Part shown: piece after piece, positions 7,705 to 16,413 of the stretch
Layout: each line of letters opens with the position of its first letter
How positions within the stretch are numbered: the stretch's first letter is position 1
Notes under the pieces: generated by a model
Seen by the model: only the letters and a program-made list of their open reading frames with translations
What the model was told of the DNA's origin: nothing
The model's database searches: none
Translations under genes and position numbers: made by a program
Assembly: GCA_013288005.1 (NCBI GenBank)
Contig: JABDCS010000012.1
Coordinates: 1-49,672, forward strand
Direction: 5' to 3'
From: Chlamydiota bacterium
Lineage (GTDB): Bacteria; Chlamydiota; Chlamydiia; Chlamydiales; Rhabdochlamydiaceae
Length of the DNA stretch: 49,672 bases

Positions 7705-8874
7705 ATGGCTAAAATTAACTCTCATTTCTCTCGATTAAATTCTCCTTACATTTTTCCTATTATCGAAGAAAAACTCGCTGTCCTTCAATCGCAAGTCGCT
7801 TCATCTTCCATACTTAATCTCGGCATTGGAGATATCGCTCTTCCTCTTGCCCCTTCCGTTGTAAAGGCCATTTGTCAAGCTACCCAAGAAATGGGAATTC
7901 AAGAATCCCAAAAAGGATATGGCCCTTCAGAAGGGTATGCATTTTTGCGGGAAAACATTGCAAAAACTTGTTATCACGATCTAGGAATATCAGCTGAAGA
8001 AATTTTTATTTCCGATGGAACCAATAGCGACACCGCTAATTTTCAAGAATTATTTGCACACGATTCTGTCGTCGCCATTCCCGATCCCACCTATCCTGTT
8101 TACAAAGCGACCAACATCATGGCAGGACGAGCAGATACGATCATATATTTACCTTGCACAGAGGAAAATGACTACCTTCCTCAACCCCCTTCATGCCGAG
8201 TCGACCTTGTCTATATATGCTCTCCTAATAATCCTACAGGAGTCGCGCTAAATCGGAAGGCGTGGGAAAAATGGATCGCCTACGCGAAAGAGCATGAAGC
8301 GGTGATTGTTCATGATCATGCCTATTCGGCTTTTATACGTTCCCCCGATGTGCCGAGTACTGTTTATGAAATCCCCGGCGCAAAAGAAGTGGTCGTGGAG
8401 TGCTGTAGTTTTTCTAAAACAGCCGGTTTTACAGGTTTGCGATGTGCGTGGGCTGTAGTTCCCAAAGCACTCCCTCATCATTTACACGCTCTTTGGAAAA
8501 AGAGAGTAACAACTAAATCCAATGGTGTTGCTTACCCCATCCAAAAAGGCGCTTTAGCTGCTTTGACTCCAGAAGGGAAAGAAGAAACAAAAAAACAGGT
8601 GGATACCTACATGGAGCAAGCTCTTTTGTTATCCTCCGGTCTTAAAAAACTTGGATTTTCTTGTTTTGGTGGATTAGATGCTCCTTACATTTGGTGGAAG
8701 ACTCCCCCAGGTATGCATTCATGGCAATTCTTTGATACCCTCTTGGAAAACTGCCACCTTATCGCGATTCCTGGTTTAGGATTTGGCCAATATGGCGAAG
8801 GTTACGTTCGGCTTTCGACTTTCACAACAGCCGAAATCGCTACGAAAGCTCTCGAACGCATCAGCCAATTATAA
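7705..8874 (+). CDS. dapL: LL-diaminopimelate aminotransferase (DapL)
   Basis: DapL converts tetrahydrodipicolinate directly to LL-diaminopimelate, bypassing the succinylase steps. The product feeds peptidoglycan and lysine synthesis in the cytoplasm. The 389-aa protein is a fold-type I PLP aminotransferase. It shows NLGIGDIALPLAPSVV near residue 38, KGYGPSEGYAFLRENIA near 72, the DapL-like block ISDGTNSDTANFQELF, IPDPTYPVY, SPNNPTGVA, and the Schiff-base lysine K238 in SFSKTAGFTGLR. This block pattern separates DapL from ordinary AspC. The next gene follows after 12 bases and is probably co-transcribed. Confidence 0.93.
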   Translation: MAKINSHFSRLNSPYIFPIIEEKLAVLQSQVASSSILNLGIGDIALPLAPSVVKAICQATQEMGIQESQKGYGPSEGYAFLRENIAKTCYHDLGISAEEIFISDGTNSDTANFQELFAHDSVVAIPDPTYPVYKATNIMAGRADTIIYLPCTEENDYLPQPPSCRVDLVYICSPNNPTGVALNRKAWEKWIAYAKEHEAVIVHDHAYSAFIRSPDVPSTVYEIPGAKEVVVECCSFSKTAGFTGLRCAWAVVPKALPHHLHALWKKRVTTKSNGVAYPIQKGALAALTPEGKEETKKQVDTYMEQALLLSSGLKKLGFSCFGGLDAPYIWWKTPPGMHSWQFFDTLLENCHLIAIPGLGFGQYGEGYVRLSTFTTAEIATKALERISQL

Positions 8875-8886
8875 CTACATAGACCT

Positions 8887-9519
8887 ATGCCTGTATCATT
8901 AGCAAAAGAACATCGCGATTTTTACCAGAAGCAAGGGTATATCGAATTTTCTGATCTTCTCAGTTCTACGCAGATCACAGATCTTACCCAAGCGATTGAT
9001 GAAGTATTTCTTCAAGAGCGTAATGACAAATGTGCCGTACGGGATGTGTGGCGTCATCACCCGATAATAAAAAAAATCGTCATGAAACGCGATTTTGCCG
9101 AGATTGCTTGTCGATTGAGTCTCTCAAGAGAAATCTATTTGGGATATGATCAAGCTATTTCAGGAAAAGAACTTCCTTCAGGCCTTATTTCTCTACAGCA
9201 GATTAGTTGTGTACGACCTCTATCTGTGGGGCTACTTATTCGCCTGACAGAGGGAAACATGCCTGTACCGGATAATTTGCCCTGCCCCTGCCCAACAGCG
9301 CCAGGCCAAGGGGTATTTTTTTCTTCTCACCTTTTGATGAACTGGGGTCCTTTAGCCCATCTTGAAGGGCAGCGCTTTTTTCTTATTACCTATGCAAGCT
9401 CACACCCCCAATACACCTTAGAAAAACGTGATCCCTACACACACGCATTAAAACAAATGGGTTACGTATTTGGCGATTCGCTTGCTAGTGAAACCCATCC
9501 CCTTCTCTTCTCCTCCTAA
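8887..9519 (+). CDS. Conserved protein of unknown function, PhyH-like N-terminus
   Basis: The 210-aa cytoplasmic protein starts 12 bases after dapL. Its first 40 residues (FYQKQGYIEFSDLLSSTQIT, then LTQAIDEVF) resemble the start of phytanoyl-CoA dioxygenase-like proteins, where a chain dives into the double-stranded beta-helix fold. I do not see the HxD and distal His iron ligands of that family at the expected places, so activity as an Fe(II)/2-oxoglutarate oxygenase is doubtful. There is a GLISLQQISCVRPLSVGLLI core and a short cysteine/proline stretch (NLPCPCPTAPGQG). Linkage to dapL suggests co-expression but does not give a function. Confidence 0.6.
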   Translation: MPVSLAKEHRDFYQKQGYIEFSDLLSSTQITDLTQAIDEVFLQERNDKCAVRDVWRHHPIIKKIVMKRDFAEIACRLSLSREIYLGYDQAISGKELPSGLISLQQISCVRPLSVGLLIRLTEGNMPVPDNLPCPCPTAPGQGVFFSSHLLMNWGPLAHLEGQRFFLITYASSHPQYTLEKRDPYTHALKQMGYVFGDSLASETHPLLFSS

Positions 9520-9587
9520 AATTGAATGAGAAACTACAGGTCCACTCAGAGGGAGTATCAAAAAGAAATCTTTCATTGCTTTAAGAG

Positions 9588-9624
9588 GCCGAATTAAGGT
9601 TTCGCCGCTTTCTATAGATTCGGC
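9588..9624. terminator. Hairpin between convergent genes
   Basis: GCCGAAT at 9588-9594 pairs with ATTCGGC at 9618-9624 across a 23-base loop, between the end of the dapL operon and the end of hemG. No strong T-run is present on either strand, so it is a weak terminator candidate at best. Confidence 0.3.
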
Positions 9625-9642
9625 AGCTTTGAAAATACAATC

Positions 9643-10920
9643 TTAGATGAGAGCCATCTTCTTAGCGCGAGCAATGCAATGCTCGACAGCCGGATGTCCA
9701 AGGTAATTGCCTACCAGATGAAGTTGAGGCAATTCACGAGAAAGGGAGTTTGTTATAGCGGACATTTTTTCCGCATGACCAACTTCCATAATGGGAAGCC
9801 AAGCTTCAGCTACATGTACACAATCGGGAAGCTCCGCAATCTGAAGATGCCGATAAAGCGCATCTCGTGCATCGGCCTCCGCTCTTTCTTTACAATTTCC
9901 ATGTAACATCACTGTTAGACGGGTTTGTCCCTTTTGATTATGGGAGGGAAAAATCTCCGAATCAAATACTACGCCCATGATTCTCTCCTTTTCACTAGTC
10001 GGTACAAGGTAGCCAAACCCGCGGTGCGATAATAGTGATTGTTTGTACCCGATATGGACAATAGTGAGAGAAGTCATCGGAATGGAGAAGAGTAAATCTG
10101 CTGTTTCAGGTGCCACATCAACCAGTAAATGAGCTAAGGTACGGGGTGGTAGAGCGCTAATGACTTTATCGGCAAGATACTCATCTTGCGTCGTTTTGAT
10201 CAGAAGATTTTTACTCTTATCTATAGCCATGACCTCTTCATTGAGGTGTATATCTCCTCTAAGGCGTTTTTCGAGAGCATCAATCAGCGCGGAGGTCCCT
10301 TGATGAAAGGAAAAAAGAGGTGCGGCAAAAGGCAGCTTGGCCCGTTTCTTTTTCTTGCCTAGGCTATGCAAGAATCCTTTCAGGATAGATCCATGAATAG
10401 ATTCCCATTTTTTTAACTGAGGAAAAGCGGATTGAACAGAAATTTTTCGTGCATCGCAACCAAAAATACCAAGCGTTAAGGGATCAAATAGACGATTGGC
10501 GATCGTGGGCCCAAGACGACGTGAGATAAAGGTATAGATACTTTCATCCCCCTTAAGAGTTGGGGCTCTCCACTCCCTACACATTGCTTGTAAGAATACC
10601 CACATTAAAGAAAGTGAAGGGACTTGTTGGAGTTTCTTTCCCCCGAGAATATAGCGTTTCGTCGATTGTGAAGAAGAAGCCATGATCTCGGGAGTCAAAC
10701 CTAATTCTTGCACAAGTTGTAGAAGATGGGGTGAATGGTTGGTACGAAAAGTCCGGGGGCCACTTTCAAAAAAGAAACCCTCTTTTGTGAATGAGCGCAT
10801 GACTCCTCCACATGTTGAACTTTTTTCTAAAAGAAGAACATCATGTGTCGGAAGATGCGCATACGCAGCTGTTAAACCAGAAATCCCACCACCTAAAATG
10901 ACGACTCGATTTTTTTCCAT
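9643..10920 (-). CDS. hemG: Protoporphyrinogen oxidase, FAD-dependent HemY type
   Basis: This enzyme oxidises protoporphyrinogen IX to protoporphyrin IX, using FAD and oxygen. The 425-aa protein opens with the dinucleotide-binding motif VVILGGGISGLTAAY, then LLLEKSSTCGGVMRSF and GPRTFRTNHSP, all typical of the FAD amine-oxidase/PPO family. It ends with the FAD-contacting segment LHLVGNYLGHPAVEHCIARA. Length is near the family's 450-470. It is of the HemY kind and not the short flavodoxin-like HemG of E. coli; chlamydial genes of this type are usually labelled hemG. It is divergent from hemF with only about 20 bases between the two starts. Confidence 0.93.
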   Translation of the reverse strand: MEKNRVVILGGGISGLTAAYAHLPTHDVLLLEKSSTCGGVMRSFTKEGFFFESGPRTFRTNHSPHLLQLVQELGLTPEIMASSSQSTKRYILGGKKLQQVPSLSLMWVFLQAMCREWRAPTLKGDESIYTFISRRLGPTIANRLFDPLTLGIFGCDARKISVQSAFPQLKKWESIHGSILKGFLHSLGKKKKRAKLPFAAPLFSFHQGTSALIDALEKRLRGDIHLNEEVMAIDKSKNLLIKTTQDEYLADKVISALPPRTLAHLLVDVAPETADLLFSIPMTSLTIVHIGYKQSLLSHRGFGYLVPTSEKERIMGVVFDSEIFPSHNQKGQTRLTVMLHGNCKERAEADARDALYRHLQIAELPDCVHVAEAWLPIMEVGHAEKMSAITNSLSRELPQLHLVGNYLGHPAVEHCIARAKKMALI

Positions 10921-10940
10921 CGATATTGAATAGTAGAACC

Positions 10941-11726
10941 ATGCGACAAGAAAAGATCATGCATTTTTTGAAAAATTTACGCGATAAGATCATCGCGGAA
11001 TTTTCCGCTTTCGAACCGGAAGCCACTTTTATACGAGATCCTTGGGAACATCCTACCGGTGGCGGTGGAGAAATTTCCCTGATTCGAGGACGTGTCTTCG
11101 AAAAGGCCGCGGTTAATTGGTCCGGTGTAAGCGGCCCTCAATTTCCGCATAAAGATGGTAGCGGGCCCTTTTTCGCAACAGGTGTGAGTTTAATCACCCA
11201 TATGCAAAATCCTCATGCGCCCACCGTTCATATGAATATCCGTTACATAGAAACAGAATCGAAATCTTGGTTTGGCGGCGGCTATGATTTAACACCTATG
11301 GGCTTTCCTTACCAGGAAGACACGCTCCACTTCCATTCGGTTGCCAAAAAGTGCCTCGACAATTTTGGATCGGATCTTTATCCGCAGTTCTCTGCTGCCG
11401 CCAAAGAATATTTCTATATCCCCCATTGGGAAAAAGAGCGCGGCGTCGGAGGCATCTTTTTTGATCACTACAATTCTGAAAATTTTTCTAACGATCTTGC
11501 TATGTGGCAGCAAGTAGGAACGAGCTTTTTGGATACCATTCTCCCTATTTATCACCGACGAATCGAGATGCCCTATACAGCCGAGGAAAAAGAAATCCAA
11601 TTAAAAGCCCGGGCTCATTATGCAGAATTCAACTTGCTATATGATCGAGGCACACGTTTTGGTTTTGCTTCTAAGGGAAATCCCAAAGCGATTCTCTGTT
11701 CGATGCCTCCACTTGCAAAATGGTAA
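10941..11726 (+). CDS. hemF: Oxygen-dependent coproporphyrinogen III oxidase (HemF), C-terminally short
   Basis: HemF decarboxylates coproporphyrinogen III to protoporphyrinogen IX with molecular oxygen. The family blocks are clear: WEHPTGGGGEISLIRGRVFE, then VNWSGVSG, HMNIRYIE, SWFGGGYDLTP, KERGVGGIFFDHYN, HYAEFNLLYDRGTRFGF and the final SMPPLAKW. The protein stops right after MPPLAKW (261 aa from the ATG at 10941), whereas E. coli HemF continues about 30 residues further. The ATG at 10941 is preferred over the in-frame TTG at 10926, which abuts hemG. At this place in the hem cluster Chlamydiaceae, as I recall, carry the oxygen-independent hemN type. Confidence 0.93.
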   Translation: MRQEKIMHFLKNLRDKIIAEFSAFEPEATFIRDPWEHPTGGGGEISLIRGRVFEKAAVNWSGVSGPQFPHKDGSGPFFATGVSLITHMQNPHAPTVHMNIRYIETESKSWFGGGYDLTPMGFPYQEDTLHFHSVAKKCLDNFGSDLYPQFSAAAKEYFYIPHWEKERGVGGIFFDHYNSENFSNDLAMWQQVGTSFLDTILPIYHRRIEMPYTAEEKEIQLKARAHYAEFNLLYDRGTRFGFASKGNPKAILCSMPPLAKW

Positions 11727-11732
11727 TCGAAG

Positions 11733-11752
11733 CTAAGGCGAGCCTTAGTTTT
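11733..11752 (+). terminator. Probable terminator after hemF
   Basis: CTAAGG and CCTTAG (11733-11748) form a perfect 6-bp stem with a CGAG tetraloop, followed by TTTT. It lies 7 bases past the hemF stop. The T-run is short. Confidence 0.5.
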
Positions 11753-11834
11753 ACAAAAGACCTATTTGTTAGAGGGAAGTCTTAAGCGCTGCAAAATTTT
11801 CTGAATGAAGCTTTGTAATGTATATAGGTTCTAG

Positions 11835-13142
11835 ATGTGTTGTCCAGTAAAACTCCGAACGGTTCCTGGGCTTTCGAACCTACCCCCCTCCTCAGATGCC
11901 TTTCCCTCCCTATCCCCCTTCTCTTTGCCCCCAAGCAATGAGATTCAATCTGTGGTCTCAAAGCTTTTGGATAATCATGATTTGCATGTGAGCGTCAGAA
12001 TGTGGCTCTCTTCTAAAGACTTAATGCTTTCAGCACGTGTTTCGCGGAAGTGGTCTCTATATACTCACCCTACAAGACGCATTCAGCTGCTTACTAAAGC
12101 GAGCTTATCGATAACTCGTGAGCCAACCGAACTTCTATCTGCTTGGAAGCTTACACCCGATACTAGCTCCCATATGTTGGCCCAGACTCAAGGCAAATTT
12201 CCTTGTTTGCAAAGCTTAGAAATTGCTCGGGTTGATGAAGCTATTACCTATCTTTTAGCTTCTGAGGTCAGCGCTCCTGTTCTATCCAATCTAAAATTAA
12301 TCGGTTGTTCGTCAATCACGCAATATCCCTTATTTTTTTTGACCAAATTTTCTCTTTTACGTTCTCTCTCACTTGTGGAATTTCATAATGTTACCGAGAC
12401 TACCTTTAGATCCCTGTTAGGCGCCTGTCCTGGTTTAACTTCTCTCCAACTATCATGGTGCCAAGGTCTAAACAAAGAATCGATGGATGTGCTTGTGAAA
12501 CAAGGTCTTCATTTAACCTCGCTTGATCTGAGTAATAGTATTAAAATTAACGATGAAGCGATTTTGTCCCTTCTTCCTCTAGCTCCTCGTTTAATTTCTC
12601 TTAATTTATTGGGATGTAGTGCTTTTGGCCGTGAGACCATGAATAATTTTCTTGTAAAATGTTCGCAGCTAACTGCTCTTAATCTTTCAGAATGCCTGGA
12701 AGTCAACGAAAAGACACTGGAATTACTACCCCGTGCTTGCCCACGATTACAATCTCTAAGCCTAGCGAAATGCTCTTCAATTGATAAAGATACGTTACCG
12801 CTTCTCAGCACCCTTGCTTTGCATTCTTTAAGCCTTCGCGAATGCAACCAAATCACCCATCAAACGATAAGCACGTGTGCAACACGCTTTCCTTCGGTGA
12901 CATCTTTAAGTTTGATGGGCTCTTCTGAACTCAATGAAGTCGCCATTGAGGCAATTCCAGAGACGTTTCCGCATTTACGTTCTCTTGATCTCTCGATGTG
13001 TGTAGGCGCTACTGAAAAAGCAGTGCGAACGCTTGTGTCGCGATCTCATCAATTAAGATCTTTAACTCTCTTAGGACATTATAAAATAAGGCTAGCCTTT
13101 AAGGCTCTAAAGTTAGAATTTCCCAATATTACCTTTAGATAA
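11835..13142 (+). CDS. F-box-like / leucine-rich repeat protein, candidate effector
   Basis: The 435-aa protein has a Pro/Ser-rich start and an F-box-like helix bundle at about residues 35-75, with WLSSKDLMLSARVSRKW matching the usual LxxxDLxxxxxVSxxW pattern. From about 110 to the end it has a row of roughly 26-residue leucine-rich repeats of the cysteine-containing kind (LTSLQLSWCQGLN, LISLNLLGCSAF, LTALNLSECLEVN, LQSLSLAKCSSID). F-box plus LRR is a eukaryotic substrate-adaptor layout for SCF ubiquitin ligases. In intracellular bacteria such proteins are often secreted to redirect host ubiquitination. Secretion here is inference; there is no Sec signal. It is wedged between hemF and hemE in an otherwise conserved haem block. 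Confidence 0.8.
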   Translation: MCCPVKLRTVPGLSNLPPSSDAFPSLSPFSLPPSNEIQSVVSKLLDNHDLHVSVRMWLSSKDLMLSARVSRKWSLYTHPTRRIQLLTKASLSITREPTELLSAWKLTPDTSSHMLAQTQGKFPCLQSLEIARVDEAITYLLASEVSAPVLSNLKLIGCSSITQYPLFFLTKFSLLRSLSLVEFHNVTETTFRSLLGACPGLTSLQLSWCQGLNKESMDVLVKQGLHLTSLDLSNSIKINDEAILSLLPLAPRLISLNLLGCSAFGRETMNNFLVKCSQLTALNLSECLEVNEKTLELLPRACPRLQSLSLAKCSSIDKDTLPLLSTLALHSLSLRECNQITHQTISTCATRFPSVTSLSLMGSSELNEVAIEAIPETFPHLRSLDLSMCVGATEKAVRTLVSRSHQLRSLTLLGHYKIRLAFKALKLEFPNITFR

Positions 13143-13151
13143 TGGATTCCT

Positions 13152-14195
13152 TCAGTTTCCAGTGACTAAATCAATGAAAAGGCGAACATTATCGACAGGT
13201 GTGTGGGGCAAAACACCATGGCCAAGATTAGCAATAAAACCAGGTTCTTCCTTCATATCCATAAGGAGTTGCTTGACTTGCTCGGCAAGAATTGAAGCTG
13301 GCCCTGCAAGAACCTCGGGCGGGATATTCCCTTGAACACAAATGGTTGAAGGGGTGACATCACGTAATGTACGCATCTTCATACCACTGTCATAACTAAT
13401 CGCATGCGGTGCTATTTTGATGAGATATTTATGATAGGTGCCCGAGCCTCTGCAAAAAAGAATAACGGGTGTTTGTGTGGGGGCTAAAGCTTGTACAATT
13501 TCTTGGAGATAACGGCAGGAAAATTCTTGAAAATGCTCTGGGGAAAGAAGTCCCGCCCATGAATCAAAAACCTGAACAGCTGACACACCTGCAGAGATCT
13601 GCATCTTTAAATAATCGATCGAGGCAGATGTCAATTTTGCGAGAAGCGTGTGAAAACTTAGAGGATCACGCTCGATCCAAGCTTTTGTTTTTTGCAAATC
13701 CCCTTTACCACCACCTTCAATCATGTAGCTCGCTAATGTAAGAGGTCCTCCACAAAAACCGATTAAAGGAAGCGCTCTCTCACTGCCAGAATGTAAATTC
13801 GGAAGCAATAATTGTATGGTTTTTTCAACGTAGGAAAGAACCTCACATGCAGGCCTAACAACAAGAGCCTCTACTTCTTCTCTCGTTTGCAAAGGCGGAT
13901 CGACAAAAGGAGCCCCCTTTTCAGGAAAGACAATTTTCTTCCCAAGCATTTCGGCAACAACCAGAATATCAGAAAAAAGAATAGCCGCATCCACCCCAAG
14001 TTCAAGGGGAAGAAGAGTAATCTCAGCTGCTAGCTCCGGCGTATGAAAGAGATTCCAGAGGCTATGTTTCTTGCGCAATTCCTGATAGGCAGGCATATAG
14101 CGCCCTGCCTGCCGCATTAACCAAATAGGAGGGCGACTGTTAAAGTTCTCGCAAGCAAGAGCGCGAAGAAGTAGGGGCTTCGTCATGGTAGCCAT
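13152..14195 (-). CDS. hemE: Uroporphyrinogen decarboxylase (HemE)
   Basis: HemE removes the four acetate carboxyls of uroporphyrinogen III to give coproporphyrinogen III in the cytosol. The 347-aa protein shows the N-terminal family signature PIWLMRQAGRYMPAYQE near residue 19, the ILFSDILVV strand with the catalytic aspartate, GFCGGPLTLASYMIEGG, the VFDSWAGLLSP block, and the C-terminal NLGHGVLPHTPVDNV. Length is typical. Its ATG overlaps the tkt stop by one base (TAATG), so the two are translated from one message, tkt first. It converges with the F-box/LRR gene, leaving only 9 bases between the two stops. Confidence 0.96.
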   Translation of the reverse strand: MATMTKPLLLRALACENFNSRPPIWLMRQAGRYMPAYQELRKKHSLWNLFHTPELAAEITLLPLELGVDAAILFSDILVVAEMLGKKIVFPEKGAPFVDPPLQTREEVEALVVRPACEVLSYVEKTIQLLLPNLHSGSERALPLIGFCGGPLTLASYMIEGGGKGDLQKTKAWIERDPLSFHTLLAKLTSASIDYLKMQISAGVSAVQVFDSWAGLLSPEHFQEFSCRYLQEIVQALAPTQTPVILFCRGSGTYHKYLIKIAPHAISYDSGMKMRTLRDVTPSTICVQGNIPPEVLAGPASILAEQVKQLLMDMKEEPGFIANLGHGVLPHTPVDNVRLFIDLVTGN

Positions 14196-16183
14196 TAAGA
14201 GAGAAGCCTATCGAGAATAGCATCGACATTAAACCCAAATTCGAGAGCTAAATCGCTAGCTGGAGCAGAGGCTCCAAAGCTTTCCATGCTAATCGAAATG
14301 CCTTCTCGTCCAATCCACTTGGTCCATCCAAAACTCGTTGCAGCTTCAATACTTACCCTGCGCCCTAAATCCCCACCCACAACGGATTCTTTATACGCTT
14401 CGTCTTGATCTTCAAATAGTTCCCAACAGGGCATAGAGACAACGCGCACAGCCTTATCACGCTTTTCTAAAGCTGCCGCTACTTCGACTGCCAGGGAGAC
14501 TTCTGATCCAGTCGCAAAAATCGTAAACTGAGGGGGGCGTTGTTCTTTTTTCACAATATAGGCTCCTTTTGCCATTCCCTCTTCATAAGAAAGGCCGGTA
14601 CCCTCAATTTCAGGTAGCGCTTGGCGCGAAAGAACGATCGCCGTTGGACCTTTATAGCGGAGAGCTGCAATCCATGCCATTTTGACTTCGTTATTATCAG
14701 CTGGTCGAATCACATGCAAATTAGGCATGGCACGTAAAGCGGCCAAATGCTCAATGGGTTGGTGCGTGGGCCCATCCTCGCCCAAGAAAATAGAGTCATG
14801 AGTAAATTGGTAAATCACCTGAACTTTAGATAGCGAAGCTAAACGTATCGCGTTACGCATGTAATCAGAAAATGTTAAAAAGGTTCCGATAAAGGGCGTA
14901 ATCATTCCTGACTCAGAAAGCCCTGTTGCCATAGCCGACATTCCAAATTCTCGCACGCCAAATTTAATATTGCGTCCGCCAAATTTATTCGGTGTAATAA
15001 CAGGAAACTTCTTCATCATCGTGTTGTCAGATTCAGAAAGATCAGCGGAGCCACCGTAAAGCTGAGGAAGAATATCTCCAAGTACTTGCAAAACAGCGCT
15101 TGAAGAAGCTCGAGTTGCAAGTGGATTTTTCATGGAAATAGTCTGCAATTTCGCTTCTAAATCCGCAGGCAATTTCCTTTCTTTCATCGCCAGGAATTCT
15201 TCATAGAGGCCCGGATAATCACGGCTATAAGCATGGACCATTTCCTGCCATTTTTCTTCTAATTGCGCATCTTTGACGAGTTTTTGTTCGAAAAAAGTAT
15301 AAATCGATTGAGGAACATAAAAGTCTTCTTCAGGAAGGCCTAGATTTTTTTTAGTCAATTCCACTTCTTCTGGACCGAGAGGCGAACCATGGGCTTTATG
15401 CGAACCTGCTTTATTAGGAGAACCCTTCCCAATAATCGTCCTCATATGCACAAGAGTTGGCTTTTTTTGTCCTTGCTTGAGTTCTTTAAAAAGAGCTTCC
15501 ATGCCATCAAGATCATATCCATCTAAGTCGTAGACATCCCAACCATAAGCGCGATAACGCATCATCGTATCTTCTGAACAACTATCGACTAAATTTCCAT
15601 CGAGAGTGATGTTATTAGAATCGTAAATGAGAACAAGGTTATCAAGGTTTAGGTGACCTGCCAAAGAAGAAACTTCCGAAGAGATGCCCTCCATCATACA
15701 CCCATCGCCCGCAAGGCAATATACCTTGGCGTCGACAATCGGATAATTGTCACGATTGAATTTAGCGGCTAAAATTTTTAAGGCAAGAGCCATTCCTGCT
15801 GCATTACCCACTCCTTGGCCAAGAGGACCCGTTGTCGCTTCAACACCCTCTGTCATATGCAATTCTGGATGTCCCGGAGTCTTAGAGTGCAGCTGGCGAA
15901 ATCGCTTAATATCGTCCAACGTCAGTTTAAATCCCGACAGATGTAAGCAGGAGTAGAGAAGCATCGAACCATGGCCAGCGGAAAGCACAAAGCGATCGCG
16001 ATTGAGCCACCTGGGATTTTTGGGATTGTGGCGTAGAAGACACCCATATAGGTAAGCACCAAATTCTGCGCACCCCATCGGAAGCCCTGGGTGACCAGAA
16101 TTGGCCTTTTGGACAGCCTCCATCGAAAGTTCTCGAATGGCGTTGGCAATTTTCCCTAACTGTTTCTTCAGTTCGATGTCCAT
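14195..16183 (-). CDS. tkt: Transketolase
   Basis: Transketolase transfers two-carbon units between sugar phosphates in the pentose phosphate pathway with thiamine diphosphate. The 662-aa product has the usual three-domain length. It shows the entry signature NSGHPGLPMGCAEFG, the ThDP-binding GDGCMMEGISSEVSSLAG that ends about 27 residues later near YDSNNITLDG, the second-domain block FLGEDGPTHQPIEHLAALR, and RPADNNEVKMAW. The start at 16183 has AGAGGA seven bases upstream. It heads the tkt-hemE transcript. Co-location of tkt with haem genes matches, from memory, the CT745-CT750 region of C. trachomatis. Confidence 0.97.
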   Translation of the reverse strand: MDIELKKQLGKIANAIRELSMEAVQKANSGHPGLPMGCAEFGAYLYGCLLRHNPKNPRWLNRDRFVLSAGHGSMLLYSCLHLSGFKLTLDDIKRFRQLHSKTPGHPELHMTEGVEATTGPLGQGVGNAAGMALALKILAAKFNRDNYPIVDAKVYCLAGDGCMMEGISSEVSSLAGHLNLDNLVLIYDSNNITLDGNLVDSCSEDTMMRYRAYGWDVYDLDGYDLDGMEALFKELKQGQKKPTLVHMRTIIGKGSPNKAGSHKAHGSPLGPEEVELTKKNLGLPEEDFYVPQSIYTFFEQKLVKDAQLEEKWQEMVHAYSRDYPGLYEEFLAMKERKLPADLEAKLQTISMKNPLATRASSSAVLQVLGDILPQLYGGSADLSESDNTMMKKFPVITPNKFGGRNIKFGVREFGMSAMATGLSESGMITPFIGTFLTFSDYMRNAIRLASLSKVQVIYQFTHDSIFLGEDGPTHQPIEHLAALRAMPNLHVIRPADNNEVKMAWIAALRYKGPTAIVLSRQALPEIEGTGLSYEEGMAKGAYIVKKEQRPPQFTIFATGSEVSLAVEVAAALEKRDKAVRVVSMPCWELFEDQDEAYKESVVGGDLGRRVSIEAATSFGWTKWIGREGISISMESFGASAPASDLALEFGFNVDAILDRLLS

Positions 16184-16234
16184 GATGTTTCCTCTAAAAA
16201 TTGTAGCAATAGTTTTATCGTGATTTCACAAAAC

Positions 16235-16366
16235 ATGCAAGAACCCATAGAAATCTTAGTTAACGGAGAGACTCGTAAAACTTCAATACAAGAATTAAGA
16301 ATTCTTCACAAATTGCAATTAGTAAACAAATATATAAAACTTACTTTAATTAACAAAGTTAAATGA
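16235..16366 (+). pseudogene. ThiS-like fragment (43 aa), probably a decayed gene
   Basis: An ATG-started ORF of 43 codons reads IEILVNGETRKTSIQEL followed by LQLVNKYIKLTLINKVK. This resembles the first two thirds of the sulphur carrier ThiS: a beta strand with VNGE, a helix starting T/SIQ-L, then a strand with the LN.xx pattern. The C-terminal part with the Gly-Gly end that carries the sulphur is missing, and no other frame downstream supplies it. There is no Shine-Dalgarno sequence before the ATG. The fragment lies in the AT-rich gap between tkt and the HExxH gene. A chance match is possible because it is so short. Confidence 0.35.
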
Positions 16367-16413
16367 AAAAATAGTATAATAATGATTGAAATGTTTTTTA
16401 TTTTTAGAGATTA

